This document shows, piece by piece, positions 1 to 10,072 of a stretch of DNA of 64,000 nt; positions within the stretch are counted from its first letter, which is position 1, and the number at the start of each line of letters is the position of its first letter. A program made the translations under genes and the position numbers. The notes beneath the pieces are model-generated. The model did not search any database and was not told the origin of the DNA. It saw nothing but the letters and a program-made list of their open reading frames with translations. Source of the stretch: Tessaracoccus sp. (lineage in GTDB: Bacteria > Actinomycetota > Actinomycetes > Propionibacteriales > Propionibacteriaceae); the NCBI RefSeq assembly GCF_016714275.1, contig NZ_JADJNP010000001.1, positions 868,001 to 932,000 on the forward strand, written 5' to 3'.

Positions 1-1
1 G

Positions 2-211
2 GGTATCCCCGGCTCGCCGCCTGACCTGCTGAGCCTGCCGCCGGGTTGTGCATTCTCACCGCGCTGCGAAGTGGCGATGAAGGTCTGCCACGAGCGCGTT
101 CCCGAACTGCGCGACATTCCCGGGGGTCGGAGCGCCTGTTTCCTGACCAACGGCGAGCTCCCCGCCGAACTGCTCGAAGCCAAGGAGATCACCGATGTCG
201 AACAGCAGTGA
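2..211 (+). CDS. ABC peptide transporter ATP-binding protein, C-terminal end (partial)
   Basis: The window opens inside a reading frame that stops at 209-211. It encodes about 69 residues of a DppD/OppD-type ATPase tail. The visible stretch contains the cysteine-rich C-terminal motif of the oligopeptide ATPase family (CAFSPRCEVAMKVC), which follows the nucleotide-binding domain and is found only in peptide/opine/nickel-type importers. The catalytic domain lies upstream of the window. The gene overlaps the start of the next ATPase by 17 bases, so the two are translated together and probably form the DppD/DppF heterodimer at the membrane. The permeases are presumably upstream. Only a C-terminal fragment is visible, so the substrate cannot be read from it. 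Confidence 0.85.
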   Translation, partial: GIPGSPPDLLSLPPGCAFSPRCEVAMKVCHERVPELRDIPGGRSACFLTNGELPAELLEAKEITDVEQQ

Positions 212-1295
212 GACGGGAGTCGCGATGCGACCGGAGCAGACCGACCAGGTACCCGTGCTAGAGGCACGCAACGTGTGCCTCTACTTCAACGGCACCGACA
301 ACGACGGGCATCCCGTCACCATTCGGGCGCTGGACGGGGTGAACCTGAAGCTGTATCGCGGCCAGATCCAGGCGTTGGTCGGCGAGTCCGGCTCGGGCAA
401 GACAACCATCGCACGGCTGTTCGCGCTGATCTACAAGGCGACCAGTGGCGAGTTGCTGCACGACGGCAAGCCGATCCGCGTGCGTGGCTCTCGCGCGACG
501 CGCGCCTACTACCGCGATGTCCAGCTCGTCTACCAGGACCCGTTCGCCTCGCTGAACGGGCTGAAGAAGATCAGGACCATCATCGGGCGCGTGGTGAAGA
601 TCCACTTCCCGCGGCTGTCCATGCGCCAGAACGCCGAGCGCACCGAGGAGCTGCTCACGAGGGTGAACATGACCCCGACGAGCCGATACCTCGACCGCTA
701 TCCGACCGACATGTCCGGCGGTCAGCGGCAGAGAATCGCGATCGCCCGCAGCCTCGCGGTCAACCCCGGCGTGCTGCTCGCGGACGAGCCGACGTCGATG
801 CTGGATGCCTCGATCCGACTCGACGTGCTGAACCTCTTCAAGGACCTGCGCACGGACGAGAACGTGTCGGTGCTGTATATCACCCACGACATCGCCAGCG
901 CCCGATACCTGTCGGACAGGATCAGCGTGATGTACGGCGGCAAGATCGTCGAGTCGGGTCCCACCGAGGACATCATCGAGCACCCGGTACATCCCTACAC
1001 CAAACTGCTGCTCAACGCGGCTCCCGACCCGGCGCGGTACAAGGGTTCGGGCAAGCCGACCCATGAGCCGATCACCGACGCCCGGCCCGTCGACACCTCT
1101 CAGGAGGTCGTCGGCTGCCGCTTCGCGCCACGCTGTCCCATCGCGACCGCGCGTTGCACCAGCCAGGCGCTGCCGACGTTCGCCGACGCCGACGGCCTGC
1201 GTCTGGCGCAGTGCTGGGCGGCCGAGGAAGTGCCCGGGTTCCGCCGTGTCGACCTACCCGACCCCGCCGCCAGCCTGAACGCGAAGCGCGGCTAG
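195..1295 (+). CDS. ABC peptide/oligosaccharide transporter ATP-binding protein (DppF/OppF type)
   Basis: This 366-residue ATPase powers import through a family-5 binding-protein transporter. Walker A (GESGSGKT) is near residues 63-70, the signature MSGGQRQ near 173, Walker B (LLADEPTS) near 193, the switch histidine in YITHD near 230. The tail carries the oligopeptide-family cysteine motif (CRFAPRCPIATARC). The ATG at 195 is preceded by AAGGAGAT and lies inside the end of the upstream ATPase gene. The lipoprotein follows 104 bases downstream and a glycoside-hydrolase-like gene follows that, so the cargo may be an oligosaccharide rather than a peptide. That is an inference: family-5 transporters are known to carry sugars in some bacteria. 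Confidence 0.93.
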   Translation: MSNSSETGVAMRPEQTDQVPVLEARNVCLYFNGTDNDGHPVTIRALDGVNLKLYRGQIQALVGESGSGKTTIARLFALIYKATSGELLHDGKPIRVRGSRATRAYYRDVQLVYQDPFASLNGLKKIRTIIGRVVKIHFPRLSMRQNAERTEELLTRVNMTPTSRYLDRYPTDMSGGQRQRIAIARSLAVNPGVLLADEPTSMLDASIRLDVLNLFKDLRTDENVSVLYITHDIASARYLSDRISVMYGGKIVESGPTEDIIEHPVHPYTKLLLNAAPDPARYKGSGKPTHEPITDARPVDTSQEVVGCRFAPRCPIATARCTSQALPTFADADGLRLAQCWAAEEVPGFRRVDLPDPAASLNAKRG

Positions 1296-1399
1296 GACGA
1301 GCCTATGAGACCTGACCGCAGCAGACACCTTCTTCATCCACAGACCCACCCTTCCGCAGCGAGGACTCGCCCGCTGCACGACCTTCCAAGGAGAGACGC

Positions 1400-3153
1400 A
1401 TGACCCAACACAGAATTCAGACCACCTTCGGGCGGCGGACCCTGCTGACCGGAGCGGGCCTCGTGACCGCCACCGCGGCGCTGGCCGCCTGCGGGAACAA
1501 CAACAACCAGTCCGGCGGACCCTCTGGCGGCCCGACGACCGGTGCCGCGCCGGTGAACACCGCCGGCACGATCGACAACGACGGCGTGCTCACCATCGGC
1601 GCAGCTGTCGCCACGTCGAACGTCTTCCCGCAGAACTTCAACGTGTTCGGCGGCGGCGACTCCGCACCCGGCAACGCGCTGTTCTGGGAGACCCTCTTCC
1701 GGATCTCGTCCCAGAACGGCTCCGAACTGGTGCCCAACCTCGCCGAGTCGGTCGTGTACTCGGAAGACGGCAAGGTCGCCACTTACACCCTACGCCAGGG
1801 CGTCACCTGGAACGACGGCAAGCCGTTCACCTCCAAGGACGTGGCCTTCACCTACGGCTTCATCTTCGAAGAGCCGAACCCGGAGCCCCGGGAGGACGGC
1901 ACGTACGCCTGGCTGGCCAAGGCGATCGAGGCCCCTGACGAGCACACGGTCATCATCACCTACAACGAGCCCCAGTTCGTCGAGGACCTGCCGCTTTCGC
2001 TGTACTTCCCGATCTACCCCGAGCACATCTCGCAGGTCGACCGGCCGAACTACCTGGACAAGGAGCCGGTGGGCACCGGCCCCGGCAAGCTGAAGGCGTT
2101 CGCGGGCCAGCTCATCACCATCGACATCCGCGACGACTACTGGGGCGATAAGCCCGCCGGCGTCAAGCAGGTTCAGATCGTTCCCTCGGGCACCGCGGGC
2201 AACATCGAGTCGCAGCTCACCCAGGGCAAGGTCGACTGGTCCGAGGGCGGCGCGCCGGGCGTTGTCACCGACTTCGTCAAGATGGACGACCACAACGGCT
2301 ACGCATTCTTCCCGGACGGCTCGACCCGCGGCATCATCATGGCTACGCACGCCCTGCCGACGTCGGACCTCGCGGTGCGCACCGCGCTGCGTGACTCCGT
2401 CGACATGGGGATCGTCGCCACGGCCGGCCGCGTGGGCTACACCGTGCCGTCGGTGACCGGTCTCGACCCGATCATCTACGCCTCCATGCTCAAGCCCGAG
2501 TACAAGGATGCGCTGCAGCCCAACATCGAGGCTGCGAAGAAGGCGCTCGAGGACGCGGGCTGGACCGTGCAGAACGGCAACCTGACCAAGGATGGCAAGG
2601 AGTACCCGCTGATGCTCCACATCCAGAACGACAACCCCATCGAGATGTCGACCATGCCGATCGTGGTGGATCAGTGGAAGAAGAACCTGGGCGTCGACAT
2701 CCTCTTCACGCCGCTGCCCAAGGAGGTCTTCGGACCGATGCAGGCCAGGGCGAGTGCATGCTGTCCCTGTGGACCACCAACGCCGCCGGCGGCGCGTTCC
2801 AGGCCTTCACGATGTACATGCACACCAAGATCTACGACATCGGCAACGACAAGGCTGACGGCAACTACGGCCGTTGGAAGATGCCTGACGAGGCCAACGA
2901 CGCGATCATGGGCATCACCCGCACACCGGCCGACCAGACCGACAAGATCACCGAGTACTGCCAGGTGCTTCAGACGGCGGTCGCGAACGATGCGCCATAC
3001 ATCCCGGTGCAGAACAACGGTGCCGGCGGCATGTACTCCACCAAGAAGTGGAGCGGGCTGAAGGCAGCCGCGGACATCGACTACTTCCCGCGGGTCGGTG
3101 GCTACAACAACATGGTGCGCACGGTGCGCGACTTCGCGCCGAGCAAGGCCTGA
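1400..3153 (+). pseudogene. ABC transporter substrate-binding lipoprotein, family 5, one frameshift
   Basis: The coding region gives a roughly 583-residue extracellular solute-binding lipoprotein (SBP_bac_5, DppA-like). The N-terminus has a GRRTLLTG Tat-like start, a hydrophobic stretch and a lipobox ending LAAC near residue 31, so the protein is lipid-anchored outside the membrane. The body shows family features such as TYTLRQGVTWNDGKPFT. The frame breaks at about 2744. Reading continues in another frame from GQGECMLSLW to the stop at 3151-3153. One extra G in the short run at 2743-2744 would restore a continuous protein, so a base-calling deletion is more likely than true decay. An AAGGAGAG ribosome site precedes the ATG. 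It sits directly downstream of the two ATPases. Confidence 0.85.
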
Positions 3154-3177
3154 GTTGGCGTAGAGCTCTGAAGGCAC

Positions 3178-3215
3178 AATCGGTGGCCCTGTCGCACAGA
3201 CAGGGCCACCGATTT
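3178..3215 (+). terminator. Intrinsic terminator after the transporter lipoprotein
   Basis: A perfect 16-base stem (3178-3193 with 3199-3214) and a 5-base loop lie 24 bases after the lipoprotein stop. The right arm ends in a short ATTT. It separates the importer genes from the next gene. Confidence 0.8.
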
Positions 3216-3280
3216 GCTTGTGCGCACGTCCGAGCCACGCATCCGTCTCCACCAACACGCCGCCCCACGAGGAGCCAGGA

Positions 3281-5393
3281 ATGACCACCCGAAGAGCCGA
3301 GATCACCGCCTTCCAGGAGAGGGCCGGCTACGACCGCTCCATCGACCTTCGCACCGACGTGGTGATGGCGTACGGCATGGACGATACGACGGTGCAGCGC
3401 GTTGCCGACTGGCGATCGGCGGGCTACCGCGTGCACATCATGACCGGCATCTCCTGGGGGCACTACGAGGACTACCTCGATGGCCGCTGGAACGGGGTCG
3501 AGCACTGGGGCGACGCCCAGACCAACCGCCACGGCGAGACGATCCTGCATGGCCCCGGCGTGCCCTACATGGTCCCCACCATCGACTTCACCGAGTATCT
3601 GTTCGCCAAACTGCGGCCCCTCCTCGACCTCGAAGTGGACGCGATCCACCTCGAAGAGCCCGAGTTCTGGGCGCGTGGCGAATACTCCGACGCGTTCCGG
3701 CGGGAATGGCGGGCGTTCTACGGCGAGCCGTGGCTCCCGCCGCACTCGAGCCCTGACGCGTTCTTCCGTTCGGGCCGGCTGATGCAGCACCTCTTCTCCC
3801 GCGCCCTGGAGCGCATCGCCACCGCGCTCCGCGACGAGAGCATTCAGCGCGGAAGAGAGGTCCGGTTCTACATCCCGACACACAGCCTGCTGAACTACAC
3901 CCAGTGGCAGATCGTGAGCCCCGAGTCGCGCCTTCGCACGCTTCCCGGGGTTCAGGGTGCCATCGCCCAGGTATGGACGGGGACCTCCCGGACGGCAAAC
4001 GTCTACGCGGGGCGCCGGGCGGAGCGGACGCTAGAGACCGCCTTCCTCGAGTACGGCATCGCTCAGGACCTCACGCGCGGAACCGGCAGGACGCTGTGGT
4101 TCCTCCACGATCCGATCGAGGACCACTCTGGGCGGACCTGGGACGACTACTTCGACAACTACCGTCGGACCGTCGTTGCCTCGCTCCTGCATCCAGCCAT
4201 CAGCCGCTACGAGGTGGCCCCGTGGCCGTGGCGGATCTTCAACAGGGAGTACCGCCACCGCGAAGGAGCAACCAAAAGTCGCTCGTTCCTCCGGAGTACG
4301 CAACGACCTATCTCGTCGTCATGAACACGCTGCGCGACATGGACCAGCCGGTGATCGAGCCCGCGGCCTCTCCCCTGCGGATCGGCGTCTTCCTCGTCGA
4401 CAGCGCCATGTTCCAGCGCTGGTTCCCTCCGAGGATGAGCAGGACAGGCCCCACGAAGACGGCCTCAAGGACGGCGAGTCGCGCGCGCTGCTCGACTTCT
4501 CCGCGTTCTACGGCCTGGCCCTTCCGCCGCTGTTCGCCGGCCAGTTCGTGGTCCCGGTTCAGCTCGACGCGGTCCTCGACAACACCTCGATCCTGGACGA
4601 CTACGACATCCTGGTCTTGAGCTACGAGTTCCAGAAGCCCCTGTCGCCGGCCGTCCACTACGCGCTCGCGGCGTGGGTCGGTGCGGGCGGCACGCTCCTC
4701 TATGTGGGAGATGGGGCGGACCCCTATCACGAGACCCGCGCATGGTGGACCGGAAGGTACCCGACTCCTGCGCACCACCTCGCAGAGGCCTTCACAGCGG
4801 ACATCGCTGACGAGGAGATCCACCGGTTCGGAAACGGCTTCGTGCAGTTCGTGCAGGCTGACCCCGTGCACTTCTCGACGTCGGAAGAGGCCGCGGCCGA
4901 GCTCGTCGGTCTTCTCCGTGGTCTCGCCGATGCCAGAGGCAGCCAGTGGCGCGACGGCGACTGGCTGTCAGTCCAGCGCGGCCCGTACGTGATCGGAGCC
5001 ACGCTGTCCGAGGCAACGGAGGCCACGACCGTTCGCGGCAGCTTCATCGATCTCCTCGACCCGGCTCTCCCGGTCGTGCAGACAGCCACTGTGCCGCCGA
5101 GCGGCGTCGCCTTGCTGCGTGACCTCACCTACGAGCCCGAGGAAGGGGCCGTTCTCGCGTCGGCCGGCCGCATCGACGAGGTCCGTTTCGTCGAGCGGGG
5201 GCTCCAGTTCGACGTCGAGGCTCCGACGAGGATCGACGTCGTCACGGCCGTGCGCCTGGCGGGCCGTCCGCGCGAGGTGCTGCTCGACGGCACCATCGCC
5301 CAGTCGTGGAGTCACGACGAGGCGGCCGGCATCATGTGGATCCGACACCCAGGAGATCCTTCAGGGACTAAAGTGCACATTGCATTGATGTAG
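3281..5393 (+). pseudogene. Glycoside-hydrolase-like protein with a GATase-like domain, two frameshifts
   Basis: I cannot assign this to a named family. When two breaks are bridged it gives one protein of about 700 residues. The first 340 residues look like a TIM-barrel glycosidase: strand-like segments end in acidic motifs such as AIHLEEPEFWARGEY near residue 130, and aromatic residues are frequent (WGHYEDYL, HWGDAQ). Residues around 440-490 resemble the class-I-glutamine-amidotransferase-like domain of some beta-galactosidases (YDILVLSYEFQKP, then GGTLLYVGDGAD). No signal peptide is present, so action is probably cytosolic. Breaks fall at about 4277 (A run) and 4427 (C run), and one added base at each restores the frame. 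The start ATG at 3281 follows GAGGAGCCAGGA. The position after a family-5 importer suggests it processes the imported compound. Confidence 0.6.
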
Positions 5394-5423
5394 AAAACAT
5401 CGTCGATGCCCCATGAGAGAGAG

Positions 5424-7261
5424 ATGACCGTGAAAGAAACGGGACTGTCGACCGGCCGCGGCCTGCGCGCCTCGCTCGGGGCGGCCTGGGTCGCGGCTCC
5501 CGGCAGCCTTGTGCTCAGTCTGGCTGTGGTACTCGTCATGGGCGCGCTGCCCCGATTCAGCTATGGCTGGTCGGGCTACTCGTCGCGGAGGTCGCTTCTG
5601 GGGCGGGTCTCTCCCGTCTCGTCGCGCCCGTCGTCGCCATCGGCATCCTGCTCGGTGTGATGGCCGGCGTGAACAGCCTGCAGAACGCGGCGACCAAGCG
5701 GCTGGAGTTCGCGGTGTCAGCCTGGGCCCAGGACCGGCTGCTGCGCAGCGCGACGCAGCAGTCACCCGCGACGATCGAGGACCCGCAGCAACGCGACGCG
5801 CTCGAGGCGGACTGGGAGACGGCCCGCAGCAGGGTCGGCCCGCTGATGATGACGTTGTTCACCTGGATGGGGCAGATCGTCACGGTGGTCGGCACGATCA
5901 TCGTCTTGATGCAGTTCTCCGTGCTGGGCACCGTGTTCATCATCGCAGCGGTCCTGCCGCCGGTGATCGCGGTTCCCGCGATGTTCAGGGCCTACAGCCG
6001 CGCCTTCGAGGAGACCGCCGCCCTCGACCGGGTGACGGTCGCCCTCGGCACCTTCACGGTGAGCCCTGACGGGTTCACCGACGCGACGGCCGCCCACTAC
6101 CAGCCGGTGCTGCGGCGCACCCACAGGTCCTTCGTCCGGCAGTCTCAGGACCAGCACCTCCATGCGATCAACGTGGAGACGAAGGTCCTCCTCTGGTCGG
6201 CGCTCGCCACGGCCGCGTGCGTCGTCGCCGGCCTCCTCACCATGTTCCAGGCGGGCACGCTCACCGCCTCCGGGGTGGCCGTGGTGATCGCCTCGGTGAC
6301 GGTCATGGGCGTGCTGATCAACGTCGTCTTCTCGGCCGGCGACCTCATCAGAGACTCCCTCTTCGTCGGCCGGTTCCTCGACCGGATCGGCGCCGTCGAG
6401 CGTCAGCCCGAGCCGGAGGAACCGCGCCGGTCGAGTCCCGGACTCCGGGCGATCGCGACGGCGGAACTCGGATTCACCTACCCCGCCGCGTCCAAGCCCG
6501 CACTCACCTCCGTGAACGCCACGTTCCGCAGCGGTCAGATCACGTGCGTCGTCGGCCGCAACGGGTCTGGCAAGTCGACGCTGCTCAAGCTCCTGGCTGG
6601 CATCTACGAGCCGACGGAGGGAACCCTCGGGCCCCTCGGCGACGACGTCGACGCCGCGCTGGCCGATCTGAGCGCCTCCGTGTTGCAGGGCCTCCCCCAG
6701 CCGCCGATCGTGCTCCGCGAGTACCTCCTCGGCGATCAACCGATCGCCGACGACGCGATCTTCGCCGAGGCTGCGGAGCTGGGCATCGACTTCCTGACCC
6801 CTGAGATGCTCGGCCGTCGCATCGGGCGCGAGTTCCGCGACGGCTTCGCCGTCTCCGGTGGCCAGTGGCAGCGGCTCGCCGTGCTCCGGCTCATGCTCTC
6901 ACCGGAGCCCGTGTGGATCCTGGACGAGCCGTCGAGTGCTCTCGACCCGGACGGAGAGCTCCAGATCATGGGTGCGCTCCGCTCGGCCTCTCGCGACCGG
7001 ATCGTCGTGATCGTGACGCACCGCGTGTCTACGGCTGTCCGCGGTGACCAGGTCGTCCTCATCGAGGACGGGCAGGTCTTGCTCGATGCCCCGCCGGACG
7101 TCGCGCGAGCCGACGAGGCGTTCCAGCGCCTCTTCGAAGCTCAGCTCTTCCTCCCAGGCTCAGGAGGACATCCCACACAAGGACTCCTGAGCGTCCGGTC
7201 GGTCCGCGCCGCGACGGTCGAGTCTGCACCACGCCGCCCTCTGAATGGGCGTTCGGCCTAA
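5424..7261 (+). pseudogene. ABC exporter, fused permease and ATPase, one frameshift
   Basis: A single-chain type IV ABC exporter of about 610 residues: an N-terminal membrane domain with several hydrophobic segments, then a nucleotide-binding domain. The ATPase has Walker A GRNGSGKST, the signature AVSGGQWQR and Walker B VWILDEPSS, followed by an H-loop (VTHRVS). The frame breaks at about 5550-5553 in a C run; adding one base joins VLVMGALP to the continuing membrane helix LWLVGLLV. The start at 5424 is chosen because a GAGAGAG stretch lies just before it. Only one half-transporter is present, so it would act as a homodimer or with a partner elsewhere. Substrate unknown: lipid, drug or peptide export are all possible. 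Confidence 0.8.
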
Positions 7262-7662
7262 GCCCAGGGGTCGATCAGCTCAATCCCGGAGCCGTCGAAG
7301 TCACGGGCGTTCCGCGTGGCGAGCGGGACGTCGTTGGTCCGGCAGATCGCGGCGATCACGGCGTCCACCGTGGGCCGCGGGCGGCCAGCTCAGCCATCAA
7401 CGCGCCATACACGTCCGCCCTCCGCGCGCCCGAAGGGCAGCACCGCGCCCAACGCGTCGACCATCGAGGTGAGGCGCGCACTCAGCGCGTCACGGCGCCG
7501 CCCTGCGGGCAACAGTTCAACCCCTCGACGAAGCTCGGCCCAGCACGGCGCAGGGAGGAGGAGTTCGTCGGAGGAAAACTGGCGAGCCCACCGAAGCACG
7601 CGCTCGTCGCAATCAGGCTTCGCCAACGCCGAGATGACGTTGGTGTCGAGCGCCACCGCCAT
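7258..7662 (-). pseudogene. vapC: PIN-domain ribonuclease toxin (VapC type), two frameshifts
   Basis: The reconstructed protein is about 135 residues, normal for VapC. Acidic PIN residues are visible: LDTNVISAL at the start, the E of CWAELRRGV, VDAVIAAIC, and ARDFDG near the end. These bind Mg2+ or Mn2+ for RNA cleavage in the family. Two breaks are needed, near 7395 and near 7380, where the current sequence reads into stops. The start at 7662 overlaps the stop of a preceding short frame (TGATG), the usual antitoxin-toxin coupling. The stop overlaps the stop of the convergent ABC exporter. Confidence 0.7.
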
Positions 7663-7732
7663 CAGAACACCACACGGGGCTGCGTAGTCACGCTCAGGCA
7701 GGACGAGCTCGATCGGGTCCTCGCGCATCTCG
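7659..7732 (-). other. Possible end of the VapB-type antitoxin
   Basis: Just upstream of vapC a frame ends in PRVVF and its stop overlaps the toxin start. With one added base it reads REDPIELVLPERDYAAP then PRVVF, which would fit a short antitoxin tail. The N-terminal part is not recognisable, so this is a weak call based mainly on position. Confidence 0.3.
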
Positions 7733-7907
7733 GGTGAAACTCCACGAGCGCGTTAGGGTCCGATGGGTGGATATCGTGCTGGACGCGCGCGACGACGACT
7801 CCCAGGCGATCCTCGACGCCGTCAGCGCCACCGCTCCCCCGTGCTAGCCTGGCGGAGTACCGCATCGGTGGCGGCTCCACTCCTCTCACTCAGGCCGGAG
7901 GCCCGCC

Positions 7908-8838
7908 ATGTCCGTTCAGATCCGCCCTTTCCGTCGCACCGATCGCGACCAGCTCACCGAGCTGGCCAACGCCCACGTATCCGCGGTCGTCCCCGGCGTC
8001 ACCATCTCGACCAATCGTCTCCTCGGACAACTTGAACGAGAGCCGGGTGAGTTCATCGTCGATCCCTGGGTCGAGGCGCGCCACACGTTGGTCGCCGAGC
8101 AGCGCGGCAGAGTGAGCGCGGCGGCTCATCTCCTGATCTACCGGGATCACGCGGAGGTAGGGGCCAACGTACCGAGGCCTCGGTGAGATCCGGTGGCTGC
8201 TGTGCTGGCCGAACGCGCCGTACTGGCCCGACGCCACCGAAGCGGGCGACCTGCTCCTCCGCGCGGCGGTCCAGGTGCTGCGCGAGGCGGGCGCAACGCG
8301 GATCGCGGCGGACGGCGTCCTGCCCGCGCCCGGGATCTACGGGATCCCGGAGCAGTGGCCTCACATTCGCGCGCTCCTCCGCGACAAGGGCTTTGCACCG
8401 GAGGGACCCGACGAGACAGTCCTCCTCGCCGATCTGGCTGGCCTCGAGGTTACCCCGGCCCCACTCTCCGGCCTCACCGTCGCGAGGACGCTGGGGCGGC
8501 GGGCACACGCTTCGCGGCTCACCTCGGTCCAGAGGTCATCGGCTACATCGAGGTGGATATCCGCACCGGCGACACAGGCCTCGTCGGCAGTCACTCCGGG
8601 CTGGCCGACATCGGCAACCTGTGGGTCTCCCCATCCCATCGGCGCAACGGCGTCGGCCGCTGGTTGGTAGGGCAGGCCGCAGCTTGGCTTCGTCTCGGTC
8701 ACGCGGACCGGCTTCTGAACTATGTCGGAACTGACGACGCGACGGGGATGGCCTTCGCCACCGCCGTGGGCTTCACCCCACTCACGACCACCACGCGTGG
8801 CTGGCGCCTCAACGCGCCGGGGCGCATCACCTGCCTGA
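7908..8838 (+). pseudogene. Two-domain GNAT acetyltransferase, at least two frameshifts
   Basis: The first block (7908-8180) begins MSVQIRPFRRTDRDQL, a typical GNAT start. The second block carries EVIGYIEVDI and, around 8600-8670, WVSPSHRRNGVGRWLV, the acetyl-CoA-binding R-R-x-G-x-G/A loop. Joined, they give a protein of about 300 residues with tandem GNAT-like domains, using acetyl-CoA to modify an unidentified amine. Breaks fall near 8180 and near 8500, and the true stop is uncertain (8836-8838 requires a further shift). It converges with the GH20-like gene. Confidence 0.65.
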
Positions 8839-9891
8839 CGGAGCTGGCCGATCTGTGTCCTCCGCGAAGGAGGCGGCGAACGGCGCGAGCCAGGTCTGGA
8901 GGCGGGTCCAGGTTTCCTCCGGGGTCAGGGCGTCCGGGGCGTCGCACCAGACCGCCAGCTTGGCTCCCAGGACGCGCGGGTCGTCGGCGGCGACGTCGAT
9001 CCATGTCCGCTCGCCTGCGAGACCCACGAACCGCGTACGACGGAAGGTCGCGGCGATGTCCTCGCCGGACTTGCGTCGGTCAGCGCCGGCACACCGTCGG
9101 AGGAGAGGACGAAGTAGAGCAGGTCGCCGTTGGAGTTCATCACGTCGTAGCCGGAGGCCAGATAGTCGAGGACGCTGGGCGTCCACTCGCGCCAGCGGAC
9201 CCAGACGTCGACGACGAGGTCATGCGGCACCGGAACGAGCGGCCAGGCGTCCGCCGGGACCACGTGATCGTTCCACAGCCACGCGGAGCAGCCCCGACGG
9301 CGTACGTGGTCGGCAAGCTCGGTCACGTACAGCGCGTAGGCGTCCTCCGCGGTCGCCCCGGGCCGGCCTCGGCCCGCGCCCAGTCAAGCAGAACCGGGTA
9401 GCGGTCCGGCCGGCGCGCCTCGTCGTCCTCCCACGGGGCGGCAAGGAACTCGTCGCCGCCCAGATGCACCACCTCGGGCTCGAACAACCCGATCACCGCG
9501 TCCCACAGCTCGCCGATGTAGCGCCGAGCAGCGGGGTTCGACAGGTCGATCTTGTCCGGCTCGACCATCCCCGAGCAGTCCCTCAGGCGAAACTCCTCCC
9601 GGCCGACGAGCAACGGCGTGGCATGCAAGGGGTGTCCAGCTCCGGGATCAGCCGCACGCCGCAGGCGTCCGCCCGTGCACGGATGAGGGCGACGTCGTCA
9701 GGCGTCAGTGCGCCGGGGGCGGCGAGCCGTTCGAACCCGGGTAGCTCGACGCCGAGCCCGACGGCGTCGGACAGGTGGAGCTGCAGCGTGTTCAGCCCCA
9801 GCTCGCCCATCGACTCGAGCAGCCGGGCGATCCACGCGGCGTCGAACCGCTTCCTGCCGACGTCGAGCATGACCGCACGTACGTCTGTCAT
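8827..9891 (-). pseudogene. GH20-like beta-N-acetylhexosaminidase, several frameshifts
   Basis: Fragments in different frames line up as one GH20 catalytic domain of about 350 residues. The start MTDVRAVMLDVGRKRFD matches the first strand of the family, NTLQLHLSDAVG follows, and VVHLGGDEFLAAPW carries the catalytic Asp-Glu pair that works with the substrate 2-acetamido group. Breaks occur near 9640, 9340 and 9080. There is no signal peptide. It resembles the intact GH20 at 61812-62876 in size and layout, so the two are probably paralogues acting on imported amino-sugar oligosaccharides. No transporter genes flank this copy. Confidence 0.65.
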
Positions 9892-9975
9892 CGTTTCTCC
9901 TTGTCAGAGTCACCAAGGTAGCACCGTGGTCCTACCGCCCCTTTCGGACGGGCCACGCTACTGTCCCCCGCATTC

Positions 9976-10032
9976 TGCTGCGCATACGCCGAGCACTGGC
10001 GCTATGACACAGTGCTCGGCGTATGCGCAGCA
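9976..10032 (-). terminator. Long hairpin at the end of the ABC exporter
   Basis: Two 23-base arms (9976-9998 and 10010-10032) pair perfectly around an 11-base loop. It lies just after the likely stop of the minus-strand exporter and has no T run. Similar core bases (GAGCACTG and CAGTGCTC) occur in the hairpin at 24896-24956. Confidence 0.7.
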
Positions 10033-10072
10033 TCGCGTCAGCAGGACGATGTCGTAGCGGAGCAGCTTGGCC

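Noticed and set aside
7763..7850. Short plus-strand peptide starting near the vapC antitoxin region
   Set aside because: About 26 codons, no ribosome site and no family; cannot be separated from chance.
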